A stretch of DNA of 64,000 nucleotides from NCBI RefSeq assembly GCF_003007785.1, contig NZ_PXOH01000005.1, forward strand, positions 1-64,000. The letters are read 5' to 3'. Position 1 is the first letter of the stretch. The number at the start of each line of letters is the position of its first letter. The position numbers and the translations under genes are program-made. Below the pieces are notes generated by a model. The model had not been told where the DNA came from. It saw only the letters and a program-made list of their open reading frames with translations, and did no database searches. This document shows positions 9,245-17,442 of this stretch, one piece after another. Origin of the DNA: Aphanothece hegewaldii CCALA 016 (GTDB taxonomy: Bacteria; Cyanobacteriota; Cyanobacteriia; Cyanobacteriales; Microcystaceae).

Positions 9245-10048
9245 TTACTGAAAAATAATCTTGAAATGAAGGATGAACACGCTATTTAAGGATAACCAAG
9301 TCTGGGACTAGAGCCAATTGATTAAAACAAGTTTTGTTTTATATTATTTATCTTTTTGATATGAGTTGTACAACTTTTTCAAAACGATTTTATAAGTTCT
9401 GCTGCTGTTCTAGACATCTACTAACGCCCTCACCTTAATTTAATTTATTTACTTGACAAATCTACACCTATCAGCATAGGTCGATCCACTACTTTTGCTG
9501 TTGATTCGTCAAAGATCATCGGGTTTTCTCTGGCTTCTTTAATAAGTCTTCTTACCTAGTCTGAGTCCTTAATCTGCTGTGATCCCCTTAAATCAGCTTG
9601 GATGCTTTTGCCTACTCAGTTTTGTGTTTTTCTTTGAAATTAGTATAAAAAAATTATAAAACAGTCTGAAGCATGGAAAAAATTTTTTAATTTATCTTAT
9701 GTCTGAGGGTAGATTGTGATGACCTATTAATTTTCATTAACCATAGAATTAGAAATCATCATCATGAATTATATTGTCAAAGTGGTCAAGGTTCTCTATT
9801 CTTATTTTTAGGTGAATTAAATTAGCCACTTCCGTTTCTATTTTACTAAAGCCAGCCCAATCGAAAAGAAAACGATTTAAAGCGATCCCAATCCCGGTAA
9901 AATTCGGAATGGTCAATGTTTCCCATGACGCGTGAAAGCAATCTCAAGAAAGCAAGTAATCAGCCAGGGAAAAAATTTGACAAAGCAGCTTATATGAAAT
10001 GAACCCTCAATTCTGTAGTTAGGCTTGACAAATTAGGACTCAGTAAAG
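9245..10048. promoter_or_regulatory. Divergent intergenic region between ndhF4 and the ccm operon
   Basis: 804 bp without a supportable gene. It must hold promoters for ndhF4 (minus) and for the first ccmK (plus). A TTGACA at about 9453 has a poor -10 17 bp later (ATAGGT). TTGACA also occurs at about 9977 and 10025 without well-spaced -10 boxes. I looked for the RbcR box ATTAR-N5-YTAAT that precedes rbcL and found only near-misses (around 9726). An AGGA lies 12 nt before the first ccmK start. I see no ncRNA or CDS. Confidence 0.5.
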
Positions 10049-10360
10049 ATGTCAATTGCAGTAGGAATGATTGAAACTCTAGGGTTTCCCGCCGTTGTCG
10101 AAGCGGCTGACGCAATGGTTAAAGCGGCTCGTGTTACCTTAGTCGGATACGAAAAAATCGGTAGCGGTCGAGTTACCGTTATTGTACGAGGTGACGTTTC
10201 AGAAGTTCAAGCATCTGTATCAGCAGGAATTGAAGCAGCTAACCGAGTCAACGGTGGAAAAGTTCTCTCAACCCACATCATCGCTCGTCCTCATGAAAAC
10301 CTCGAATATGTTTTACCCATTCGCTACACCGAAGAAGTAGAACAATTCCGGAGTTACTAA
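10049..10360 (+). CDS. ccmK: Carboxysome shell hexamer CcmK (CcmK2-type, first copy)
   Basis: A 103-residue single-BMC-domain protein forming hexagonal facet tiles of the beta-carboxysome shell. It carries the lattice Lys in DAMVKAARV, the pore loop YEKIGSGRV and the conserved [12 protein letters not shown]. The 103-residue length and C-terminal YTEEVEQF match CcmK2. It differs from the next gene at only three residues (I/V at 8, K/Q near 70, S/A at 102), showing recent duplication or gene conversion. It is the first gene of ccmK-ccmK-ccmK-ccmL-ccmM-ccmN. Confidence 0.96.
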   Translation: MSIAVGMIETLGFPAVVEAADAMVKAARVTLVGYEKIGSGRVTVIVRGDVSEVQASVSAGIEAANRVNGGKVLSTHIIARPHENLEYVLPIRYTEEVEQFRSY

Positions 10361-10405
10361 CATCATTTTAAAATTTAACCAATCAAGATTAGGAGCCTTA
10401 AAATT

Positions 10406-10717
10406 ATGTCAATTGCAGTAGGAATGGTAGAAACCCTAGGGTTTCCCGCAGTGGTAGAGGCGGCTGACGCGATGGTCAAAGCAGCCCGTGTTACCTTAGT
10501 CGGATACGAGAAAATCGGTAGCGGTCGAGTCACCGTAATTGTACGGGGTGACGTTTCAGAAGTTCAAGCGTCTGTATCAGCAGGAATTGAAGCAGCTAAC
10601 CGAGTTAACGGCGGTCAAGTTCTTTCAACCCACATCATCGCTCGTCCTCACGAAAACCTCGAATATGTTCTACCCATACGTTATACCGAAGAAGTAGAGC
10701 AATTCCGCGCCTATTAA
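10406..10717 (+). CDS. ccmK2: Carboxysome shell hexamer CcmK2 (second copy)
   Basis: A 103-residue BMC-domain hexamer, almost identical to the preceding gene; most of the difference is at synonymous positions. The pore loop KIGSGR and the edge Lys are intact, so it can probably co-assemble with its paralogue. It is separated by 45 bp from the first ccmK, with a good Shine-Dalgarno (AGGAG) before the ATG. It differs from the third copy over [13 protein letters not shown] and at the C-terminus. Confidence 0.96.
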   Translation: MSIAVGMVETLGFPAVVEAADAMVKAARVTLVGYEKIGSGRVTVIVRGDVSEVQASVSAGIEAANRVNGGQVLSTHIIARPHENLEYVLPIRYTEEVEQFRAY

Positions 10718-10860
10718 TATTGTTTTTCGTTTTTCCGCTCATTCATAGTCTATAAACAATAGTTTATCACTTTTTTATAGAAAATCAACTATGAGTCAGC
10801 CCTGTAGATAACTTTCTTTTTTTGCAGAACAACAACAAATCGGACAGGAGTCTTAAAATC

Positions 10861-11199
10861 ATGTCAATTGCAGTAGGAATGGTAGAAACCTTGGGATTTC
10901 CTGCCGTCGTAGAAGCGGCTGACGCGATGGTCAAAGCAGCCCGTGTTACCCTAGTCGGATACGAAAAAATCGGTAGTGGACGAGTCACCGTGATCGTACG
11001 GGGTGATGTTTCTGAAGTACAAGCTTCAGTAGCAGCAGGAACTCAGAATGTGAGACGGGTTAACGGTGGCGAAGTTCTTTCAACCCACATCATTGCTCGT
11101 CCTCACGAAAACCTCGAATATGTCCTACCCATTCGCTATACCGAAGCCGTAGAACAGTTTCGAGAAAGTGTTAACCCTCCACCATTAAGAAGAATGTAA
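10861..11199 (+). CDS. ccmK1: Carboxysome shell hexamer CcmK1-like (third copy, extended C-terminus)
   Basis: 112 residues. The core is the same as the two preceding CcmK proteins, but [14 protein letters not shown] replaces the helix [13 protein letters not shown], and a C-terminal extension [13 protein letters not shown] resembles CcmK1 of Synechocystis (about 111 residues). The start is set at 10861 by ACAGGAG 10 nt upstream and by alignment to the paralogues; an in-frame ATG at 10822 would add 13 foreign residues. The 143-bp spacer before it is longer than others in the operon. ccmL follows after 18 bp. Confidence 0.95.
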   Translation: MSIAVGMVETLGFPAVVEAADAMVKAARVTLVGYEKIGSGRVTVIVRGDVSEVQASVAAGTQNVRRVNGGEVLSTHIIARPHENLEYVLPIRYTEAVEQFRESVNPPPLRRM

Positions 11200-11217
11200 T
11201 AGTGTAGGCTTTCGATA

Positions 11218-11523
11218 ATGCAAATAGCCAGAGTTCGTGGCACCGTCGTAAGTACCCATAAAGCTCGTAGTCTGACAGGCGTTAAGCTCCTATTGTTACA
11301 GTTTATCGATGCCGAAGGCCAACTACTCCCTAAATATGAAGTGGCAGGAGATACAGTTGGAGCGGGAATAGATGAGTGGGTACTGGTGTCTAGAGGCGGT
11401 GCAGCCCGGATCGATGATGGGTATAATAACCGTCCTTTAGATGCAATGGTGATAGGAATCATCGACACAGTCACAGTCGATAATCGTCAGCTATACAGCA
11501 AAAAAGGCGAAAATCGTGGCTAA
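11218..11523 (+). CDS. ccmL: Carboxysome vertex pentamer CcmL
   Basis: A 101-residue EutN/CcmL-family protein that forms pentamers capping the icosahedral vertices. It starts MQIARVRGTVVSTHKARSLTG and contains the conserved DTVGAGIDEWVLVSRGGAAR segment. A single copy is expected per genome. It lies between the third ccmK and ccmM, as is standard in beta-carboxysome operons. Confidence 0.97.
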   Translation: MQIARVRGTVVSTHKARSLTGVKLLLLQFIDAEGQLLPKYEVAGDTVGAGIDEWVLVSRGGAARIDDGYNNRPLDAMVIGIIDTVTVDNRQLYSKKGENRG

Positions 11524-11557
11524 TCAGGAGTTAGAAAGAGCTTTAGGAGGATGAAGT

Positions 11558-13561
11558 ATGGCAGCCCGCACTGTCTTTTCCCAAACGGCGGCGCCCCCGA
11601 CTCCGTGGTCAAAAAACCTAGAAGAACCCCAAATTGATACCAGTGCTTATGTTCACTCCTTCTCAAATCTCATTGGCAATGTTACCGTGAGTCCTAATGT
11701 TTTAGTCGCGCCTGGAACGTCCATTCGAGCCGATGAAGGAACCCCATTTTATATCGGGGAAAGCACCAAGATTCAAGATGGTGTAGTGATTCACGGACTT
11801 GAAAAAGGACGAGTGGTCGGCGATGACGGTAAAGAATATTCCGTATGGCTCGGTAAACAAGTTTGTATTACCCATATGGCACTCATTCACGGGCCAGCTT
11901 ATGTGGGTAATAATTGCTTTATTGGCTTCCGCTCAACGGTCTTCAATGCCCGTATTGGTGAAGGCTGTATTGTCATGATGCACGCCCTAATTCAAGATGT
12001 AGAAATTCCACCCGGTAAGTATGTTCCGTCAGGATCAATTATTACAAACCAGCAACAAGCCGATCGCTTACCCGAAGTTAAAGAAAGCGATCGTCTTTTT
12101 GCTAACCACGTTGTAGAAATGAATAAAGCTTTACGGGTGGGTGATCAAAGTTCCCAAAATGCTGCTTGCTTGAATGCCGTACAAGAACAACAAGCCCCTA
12201 TAAAAGAATCTACACAGACTCTCTATAAAAATTCGGAAACACCTATGATGACAACGACAAACCTTCGAGATCAAGTGCGCTCTCTTCTCTCTCAAGGCTA
12301 TAAAATAGGCGCAGAACACGCCGATCAGCGTCGTTTTAAAACCAGTTCTTGGTTAAGCTGCGGCTCGATCACAGGACAACGCGAAGAACAAATTCTCCAT
12401 GAAATTGATGTTTTTCTGCAAGATAATCAAGGAGAATATGTCCGTTTAATCGGCATCGACCCAAATGCTAAACGTCGCGTTCTTGAAACCATTATTCAGC
12501 GTCCCGGTGATAACCCAACTCAAAGTTCTTCATCTGGTAGCAACGGTCATTATAAAAGTACACCCGCTCATCAGGGATCAAGTCAGTCCAGCAACGGACA
12601 AGTTAGTTCAAATGTACGGACACATTTGCGATCGCTAATGAGCCAAGGTTACAAAATTGGGACAGAATACGCCAACCAACGCCGTTTTAAAACCAGTTCT
12701 TGGCAAACCGGTCCAACCATCGAAGGGCATCAAGAAAATGCCGTGATCCGCTCTTTAGAAGCCGTGATCGCCGATCATCCTAACGAATACGTCCGCTTAG
12801 TGGGTATCGATCCAACAGCCAAACGCCGCGTTTTAGAACTCATCGTACAAAGACCAGGAGAAAAAGTCAGCCTAGATTCTAACGGTAGTTCTCATGGTCA
12901 ATCTTCCTACGGTTCTAGCAGTCGTGGCGGTTCTGCCGTTAAAGCGGGTATTGCTTCAGACATGATTAGTCAAGTTCGTGCTTTACTCGCTCAAGGTTAC
13001 AAAATTGGCACAGAACACGCCGATAAACGTCGTTTTAAAACCAGTTCTTGGCAAAGTTGTACACCGATCGAAAGTAACCGCGAATCTGAAGTGATTTCGG
13101 CTTTAGAAGCTTGTATTGCTGAACATGAAGGCGAGTATGTACGCCTGTTAGGGATTGATCCTAAAGCCAAACGCCGTGTACTAGAAGCGATTATTCATCG
13201 TCCTGATGATAAAGCGCAAACCATATCACGCCCCGCAAATGAGTCTCCCTCTAGCTATGGCAGTTCTTCTAAAACAACTAAAACTCATGCAGGTAACAAC
13301 CGTCTCAGTTCAGAAGTTGTAGCACAAGTGCGATCGCTCATCGCTCAAGGTCACAAAATCGGCATGGAACACGCCGACAAACGTCGTTTTAAAACGGGTT
13401 CATGGCAAAGTTGTACCCCTGTTGAAAGTACCAGAGAATCCGATGTTTTTGTCGCACTCGAAAACTGTATCGCCGAACACCAAGGCGAATACGTTCGTCT
13501 GTTGGGCATTGATCCTAAAGCCAAACGCCGCGTTTTAGAAACCATTATCCAACGCCCCTAA
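11558..13561 (+). CDS. ccmM: Carboxysome scaffold CcmM (gamma-carbonic anhydrase-like domain plus four SSUL repeats)
   Basis: 667 residues. The N-terminal left-handed beta-helix (about 25-185) keeps the three zinc-ligand histidines: H79 in VIHG, and H106 and H111 in THMALIH. Linker-separated RbcS-like SSUL modules that cross-link Rubisco begin near residues 235, 352, 468 and 586, each with [21 protein letters not shown] sequence. SSUL3 and SSUL4 each have two Cys 18 residues apart, the spacing of the redox pair known in S. elongatus SSUL1. SSUL1 here has one Cys and SSUL2 none. Only one Cys follows the beta-helix, whereas active CcmM anhydrases need a Cys pair there; catalytic activity is doubtful. 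A short form may start at M230. AGGAGG precedes the start. Confidence 0.97.
   Translation: MAARTVFSQTAAPPTPWSKNLEEPQIDTSAYVHSFSNLIGNVTVSPNVLVAPGTSIRADEGTPFYIGESTKIQDGVVIHGLEKGRVVGDDGKEYSVWLGKQVCITHMALIHGPAYVGNNCFIGFRSTVFNARIGEGCIVMMHALIQDVEIPPGKYVPSGSIITNQQQADRLPEVKESDRLFANHVVEMNKALRVGDQSSQNAACLNAVQEQQAPIKESTQTLYKNSETPMMTTTNLRDQVRSLLSQGYKIGAEHADQRRFKTSSWLSCGSITGQREEQILHEIDVFLQDNQGEYVRLIGIDPNAKRRVLETIIQRPGDNPTQSSSSGSNGHYKSTPAHQGSSQSSNGQVSSNVRTHLRSLMSQGYKIGTEYANQRRFKTSSWQTGPTIEGHQENAVIRSLEAVIADHPNEYVRLVGIDPTAKRRVLELIVQRPGEKVSLDSNGSSHGQSSYGSSSRGGSAVKAGIASDMISQVRALLAQGYKIGTEHADKRRFKTSSWQSCTPIESNRESEVISALEACIAEHEGEYVRLLGIDPKAKRRVLEAIIHRPDDKAQTISRPANESPSSYGSSSKTTKTHAGNNRLSSEVVAQVRSLIAQGHKIGMEHADKRRFKTGSWQSCTPVESTRESDVFVALENCIAEHQGEYVRLLGIDPKAKRRVLETIIQRP
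12245..13561 (+). other. Possible internal start for the short CcmM form (M35-like)
   Basis: Beta-cyanobacteria make a short CcmM of only SSUL modules from internal initiation. Here two consecutive in-frame ATG codons (12245 and 12248) lie about five residues before the first SSUL module. A weak GGA lies 9 nt upstream. The product would hold all four SSUL modules (about 438 residues). Position fits the family; ribosome-binding strength is poor, so this is inference. Confidence 0.45.
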
Positions 13562-13655
13562 CAGTTATCAGTCATCAGTCATCAGTCATCAGTTATTTTT
13601 TACTGTTTACTGCTTACGACTCACTGTTTACTGTTTACTGTTTACTGTTTACTGA
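13561..13655. repeat. Short tandem repeat in the ccmM-ccmN spacer
   Basis: A run of CAGTTATCAGT/CATCAGT units followed by ACTGTTTACTG units. It begins at the ccmM stop codon and fills the whole spacer to the ccmN start. It belongs to the same dispersed family as the ndhD4-cupB and rbcL-rbcX spacers. No Shine-Dalgarno is left for ccmN beyond GAAG. Confidence 0.8.
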
Positions 13656-13657
13656 AG

Positions 13658-14299
13658 ATGCACTTACCGCCGATTCATACTATTAGTACCTCAGATATTT
13701 TCGTAAATGGTGACGTTACCATTCATGAAAGCGCGGTAGTAGCCCCCGGTGCTATCCTGCAAGCCGCCCCCGATAGTCGTATTATTGTCGAAGAGGGTGT
13801 CTGTGTTGGTATGGGTGTGATTCTCAATGCCTATCAAGGCGATATCGAAATCAAATCAGGGGCTATTTTAGGGGCGGGAGTGCTAATTATTGGACACGGT
13901 GAAATCGGTCATAATGCTTGTATCGGTTCGACAACAACGATTCTAAATACTTCTGTTGAGGCAATGACGGTGATTCCCGCAGGATCTCTAATTGGCGATC
14001 GCTCTCGTCAGGCTATTCTAACGGCGGAACTCATTGAAGAAAATGATCAACCTTCACTAGAAATGCTAAATGGCTCAGAACTGCCCGTAACCGAGGCTTT
14101 TCCAGATCCTTTTTTAGAAGAAGCCGATGTAAGTATCGAAAATCAGCCGCCAACAACCGCAAAAACTGAAACACCTCCAGCAATAGAAGGGCCTGTTGTG
14201 GGACAAGTTTATATTAATCAACTCTTATTTACTCTTTTTCCAGAGAGACGAAATCAAAACAATTCTAAACAGAATCAACCGCAAAAAAAGAAAGAATAA
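13658..14299 (+). CDS. ccmN: Carboxysome assembly protein CcmN
   Basis: 213 residues. Residues about 15-120 form hexapeptide (left-handed beta-helix) repeats that bind CcmM (GVCVGMGVILNAYQGDIEI, GAGVLIIGHGEIGHNACIGS). A Pro/Glu-rich linker follows, then the C-terminal amphipathic encapsulation peptide GQVYINQLLFTLFPERR that binds CcmK and recruits the shell. It is the last gene of the ccm operon; ccmO is not present here. The start lies directly after the dispersed repeat and lacks a good Shine-Dalgarno, so translation may depend on coupling or a weak site. Confidence 0.95.
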   Translation: MHLPPIHTISTSDIFVNGDVTIHESAVVAPGAILQAAPDSRIIVEEGVCVGMGVILNAYQGDIEIKSGAILGAGVLIIGHGEIGHNACIGSTTTILNTSVEAMTVIPAGSLIGDRSRQAILTAELIEENDQPSLEMLNGSELPVTEAFPDPFLEEADVSIENQPPTTAKTETPPAIEGPVVGQVYINQLLFTLFPERRNQNNSKQNQPQKKKE

Positions 14300-14782
14300 G
14301 TCATTGTACTTAGCTCATTTTTGAGCAAATGATCAAAGGACAAAAAAACAATAAGATAAGTAATTACACTTAGCAGATCAGCTAAAACAAATTTGCTTGT
14401 CAATTTTTGGCATTTTTAAATATTGCTATTAAAAAAATAGCCCAGAACCTTAGTGCTGTATAGCTTTTAAAAATAAGTTTTGTGTTTTTTTAGATAAAAT
14501 TAAGTTTTGTTAAGTATTATGAAGAGTACATTAGAAAACTTAATCAGCCTCAGAAAAAAAAGCAATCAAAATTTTAGAAAATAGAGGAAAAAAAATGGAC
14601 AGAATAATTTAAGATTTATGATAAGATGATTACCCGAAAAAAGAAATAATCATATTTACCCTCAGCAACTAGCCAGGGGACTTACAAAAAAAAAGAATTC
14701 TCCTTATAGAAGATTGAGAGCTTCAGAGGTCTTAACTTGATAGAGAGAAATAATCATGCAGTTTATGGAGGAATAAAGCCAG
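14300..14782 (+). promoter_or_regulatory. ccmN-rbcL spacer with rbcL promoter and 5' UTR
   Basis: 483 bp, AT-rich, without a gene. It contains the RbcR box at 14530-14544 and a strong Shine-Dalgarno (GGAGGA) just before the rbcL ATG. A candidate -10 lies in TATGATAAGAT around 14618-14628. No terminator with a U-tract is evident after ccmN, so read-through from the ccm operon into rbcL is possible. Confidence 0.6.
14530..14544 (+). promoter_or_regulatory. RbcR-type operator upstream of rbcL
   Basis: ATTAG-AAAAC-TTAAT matches the palindromic core ATTA(G/A)-N5-(C/T)TAAT described for the LysR-type regulator RbcR of carbon-fixation genes in Synechocystis. It lies about 240 bp upstream of the rbcL start. 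The match is direct; binding is inferred, and a chance match in AT-rich DNA is possible. Confidence 0.55.
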
Positions 14783-16201
14783 ATGGTGCAAGCTAAAGGA
14801 AAAACAGGGTTTGACGCAGGTGTAAAAGACTATCGCTTAACTTATTACACCCCAGACTACACCCCCAAAGATACCGATCTTCTCGCCTGTTTTCGTGTTA
14901 CGCCTCAACCCGGTGTACCTCCCGAAGAAGCAGGAGCAGCAGTAGCGGCAGAATCTTCAACAGGAACTTGGACAACCGTTTGGACAGATAACCTAACCGA
15001 CTTAGATCGTTACAAAGGTCGTTGTTACAACATTGAACCCGTTGCTAACGAAGATAATCAGTATTTTTGCTTTGTAGCTTATCCTCTAGATCTCTTTGAA
15101 GAAGGCTCAGTTACTAACATTCTGACCTCGATCGTTGGTAACGTATTTGGGTTTAAAGCTCTACGCGCCCTACGTCTAGAAGATATACGGTTCCCCGTTG
15201 CTTTAATCAAAACCTTCCAAGGACCCCCACACGGTATTACAGTTGAGCGTGACATCCTAAATAAATATGGTCGTCCTTTACTCGGTTGTACCATCAAACC
15301 CAAATTAGGTTTATCGGCAAAAAACTACGGTCGTGCCGTTTATGAGTGTCTTCGTGGTGGTTTAGACTTCACCAAAGACGACGAAAACATCAACTCACAA
15401 CCCTTCATGCGTTGGCGCGATCGCTTCCTCTTCGTACAAGAGGCGATCGAAAAAGCTCAAGCTGAAACCAATGAGATGAAAGGTCACTACCTAAACGTGA
15501 CTGCTCCCACCTGCGAACAGATGATGGAACGGGCTGAGTTCGCCAAAGAAATCAAAACCCCGATCATCATGCACGACTATTTAACTGGTGGCTTTACAGC
15601 TAATACCACCCTGGCTAAATTCTGTCGCGCTAATGGTTTACTGCTTCACATTCACCGTGCAATGCACGCTGTAATCGATCGTCAGAAAAATCATGGTATT
15701 CACTTCCGCGTTTTAGCCAAGTGCTTAAGACTATCTGGTGGTGACCACTTACACTCTGGAACCGTTGTCGGTAAATTAGAAGGTGAGCGCGGTATCACGA
15801 TGGGTTTTGTTGACCTAATGCGTGAAGATTACGTTGAAGAAGATCGCGCACGTGGTATCTTCTTTACCCAAGATTACGCTTCTTTACCCGGTGTATTCCC
15901 TGTTGCATCTGGTGGTATCCACGTATGGCATATGCCCGCGTTAGTCGAAATCTTCGGCGATGATTCTTGCTTACAGTTCGGTGGTGGAACCCTCGGACAC
16001 CCTTGGGGTAACGCACCTGGTGCAACCGCTAACCGTGTTGCTCTCGAAGCTTGTGTTCAAGCTCGTAACGAAGGACGTTCCTTAGCTCGTGAAGGTAACG
16101 ACGTTATTCGTGAAGCTTGTCGCTGGTCTCCTGAGTTAGCCGCAGCTTGCGAACTCTGGAAAGAAATCAAGTTCGAGTTTGAGGCAATGGATACCCTATA
16201 A
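14783..16201 (+). CDS. rbcL: Ribulose-1,5-bisphosphate carboxylase/oxygenase large subunit (form IB)
   Basis: 472 residues. The N-terminal [19 protein letters not shown] is typical of form IB. The active-site signature [10 protein letters not shown] contains the carbamylated Lys and the Mg-binding Asp and Glu, and [13 protein letters not shown] is the mobile loop 6. It catalyses CO2 fixation inside the carboxysome. It is first in rbcL-rbcX-rbcS, with GGAGGA as ribosome-binding site, and adjacent to the ccm operon. The stop codon is followed at once by a dispersed repeat. Confidence 0.99.
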   Translation: MVQAKGKTGFDAGVKDYRLTYYTPDYTPKDTDLLACFRVTPQPGVPPEEAGAAVAAESSTGTWTTVWTDNLTDLDRYKGRCYNIEPVANEDNQYFCFVAYPLDLFEEGSVTNILTSIVGNVFGFKALRALRLEDIRFPVALIKTFQGPPHGITVERDILNKYGRPLLGCTIKPKLGLSAKNYGRAVYECLRGGLDFTKDDENINSQPFMRWRDRFLFVQEAIEKAQAETNEMKGHYLNVTAPTCEQMMERAEFAKEIKTPIIMHDYLTGGFTANTTLAKFCRANGLLLHIHRAMHAVIDRQKNHGIHFRVLAKCLRLSGGDHLHSGTVVGKLEGERGITMGFVDLMREDYVEEDRARGIFFTQDYASLPGVFPVASGGIHVWHMPALVEIFGDDSCLQFGGGTLGHPWGNAPGATANRVALEACVQARNEGRSLAREGNDVIREACRWSPELAAACELWKEIKFEFEAMDTL

Positions 16202-16202
16202 A

Positions 16203-16331
16203 ACGGTTAACAGTTATCAGTGAACAGTTAACAGTAAACGGTTATCATGATAGGAAAATAAAACAGTCCTTCATCAATACATCGTTTTAAAAAATTACTG
16301 ATAACCGATCACCGATAACTGATAACTGAAA
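16203..16331. repeat. Short dispersed repeat in the rbcL-rbcX spacer
   Basis: AACAGTTATCAGTGAACAGTTAACAG-like units near 16205-16245 and GATAACCGATCACCGATAAC-like units at 16300-16328 flank an AT-rich core. It has the same family and placement (stop codon to next start) as the repeats after ndhD4 and ccmM. The two arms are inverted relative to each other, so the spacer could fold into a long hairpin between rbcL and rbcX. Confidence 0.7.
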
Positions 16332-16332
16332 A

Positions 16333-16740
16333 ATGTATCCCAAAAAAGTTGCACAAGATACAGCAAAAGTCTTACAAAGTTACCTAACTTACCAAGCTGT
16401 TCGCACGATCATCGATCAACTCTCGGAAACGAACCCGACTCAAGCCATTTGGTTAAGTCAATATTCTTCCACCAACAAAATACAAGACGGGGAAGCCTAT
16501 TTAGAAGGGTTAATGACGGAGAATAAAGAATTAGTCTTGCGGATCATGACAGTGAGAGAACATCTAGCAGAACAAGTTTTAGAATTTTTGCCAGAAATGG
16601 TAAGAGCAGGAATTAGTAAGGCTAATATCGACCATCGTCGTCAACTTTTAGAACGCTTAACACAAACTCAAACTGAATCAACATCAGTTCAGCCTGAGAT
16701 CTCCCTTTGGGAAGACAAAGAAATACCGCCCCAAGAATAG
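16333..16740 (+). CDS. rbcX: Rubisco assembly chaperone RbcX
   Basis: 135 residues of the helical RbcX family, which binds the C-terminus of RbcL as a dimer and stabilises RbcL8 assembly. It contains conserved DTAKVLQSYLTYQAVRTIIDQL and the ERLTQTQ tail region. It lies between rbcL and rbcS, as in many beta-cyanobacteria. No clear Shine-Dalgarno is visible before the ATG because the spacer is a repeat. Confidence 0.96.
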   Translation: MYPKKVAQDTAKVLQSYLTYQAVRTIIDQLSETNPTQAIWLSQYSSTNKIQDGEAYLEGLMTENKELVLRIMTVREHLAEQVLEFLPEMVRAGISKANIDHRRQLLERLTQTQTESTSVQPEISLWEDKEIPPQE

Positions 16741-16767
16741 TTTTTCATCCAATAGGAAAAAAGACCC

Positions 16768-17109
16768 ATGAAAACATTATCTAAAGAGAAGCGTTACGAG
16801 ACACTATCCTACTTACCTCCTTTAACTGATCAGCAAATCGCTAAACAAATTCAATATATGTTAGAGCAAGGTTATATTCCTGCTGTTGAATTTGAAAAAG
16901 ATCCTCAACCTAGCGATCATCACTGGACTCTGTGGAAACTTCCCCTATTCAGAGCTAACAGCCCTCAAGAAGTCTTAAACGAAGTTCGTGAGTGCCGTAA
17001 CGAGTATGGTGACTCTTACATTCGCGTAATTGGTTTCGACAACATTAAACAGTGTCAAACTATGAGCTTTATCGTTCACAAACCCAATGCGAATAACAGC
17101 CGTTACTAA
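16768..17109 (+). CDS. rbcS: Ribulose-1,5-bisphosphate carboxylase small subunit
   Basis: 113 residues with the family start [22 protein letters not shown] and the core [18 protein letters not shown] and [20 protein letters not shown]. It caps the RbcL8 core as the S subunit. It is the last gene of rbcL-rbcX-rbcS, 27 bp after rbcX, with a hairpin terminator about 20 bp downstream. Confidence 0.98.
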   Translation: MKTLSKEKRYETLSYLPPLTDQQIAKQIQYMLEQGYIPAVEFEKDPQPSDHHWTLWKLPLFRANSPQEVLNEVRECRNEYGDSYIRVIGFDNIKQCQTMSFIVHKPNANNSRY

Positions 17110-17128
17110 GGTTCTTGTTTAAATAAAT

Positions 17129-17166
17129 AAAACAGGGGTAATTTAATCATTGCTCCTGTTTTTTTG
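17129..17166 (+). terminator. Rho-independent terminator after rbcS
   Basis: AAACAGGGG pairs with CTCCTGTTT (9 bp, one G-U), followed by seven T. It lies about 20 bp after the rbcS stop. The 3' part of it (17136-17166) recurs exactly at 18114-18144. Confidence 0.8.
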
Positions 17167-17442
17167 TAGGTTAACTGGGTATTAGATAGCAATTGGGGGG
17201 AAATTGGCTCAAAGTGTAATAAAAATTAGAATTATATAACGCCAAGGATTGAAATCCCTGTCTCAAAGTTAAAATCGGTTGAAACCGATTCCGATGTAAA
17301 AAGGTTAGTCCATTTTAATGAGGGGCTGTCTGGGCGACCTGCGCGCCCAGCTTGTAAGCCCCGTAGGACTTTAGCTTTAAGACAGAGAATTTATTCTCTG
17401 GCTAAAACCACAATTACGAAACAATCAACGAGCGATACCATT
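17167..17442. other. Spacer between rbcS and the pentapeptide gene
   Basis: No gene is visible. Most of the spacer is a MITE-like palindromic element (17241-17402). The pentapeptide repeat gene ends just downstream on the opposite strand. Confidence 0.7.
17241..17402. mobile_element. MITE-like palindromic element (copy 2) with nested GC-rich hairpin
   Basis: 162 bp with roughly 34-bp imperfect terminal inverted repeats starting GCCAAGGATTGAAATCCCTG on the left and GCCAGAGAATAAATTCTCTG on the right, read inward. Internal palindromes AATCGGTT/AACCGATT and GTCCATT/AATG correspond to those of copy 1 at 1931-2043 in opposite orientation. The GTCCATT/AATGGAC palindrome is split by about 45 bp that form their own GC-rich hairpin (GGGGCT/AGCCCC, CTGGGCG/CGCCCAG). 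It is non-coding. Confidence 0.65.

Noticed and set aside
9726..9740. Possible RbcR box in the ccm/ndhF4 spacer (ATTAA-N5-ATTAA)
   Set aside because: The right half does not fit YTAAT, so it is not a palindrome of the required kind.
14515..14530. NtcA-like GTA...TAC upstream of rbcL
   Set aside because: The spacing is ten bases, not the eight of the NtcA consensus.
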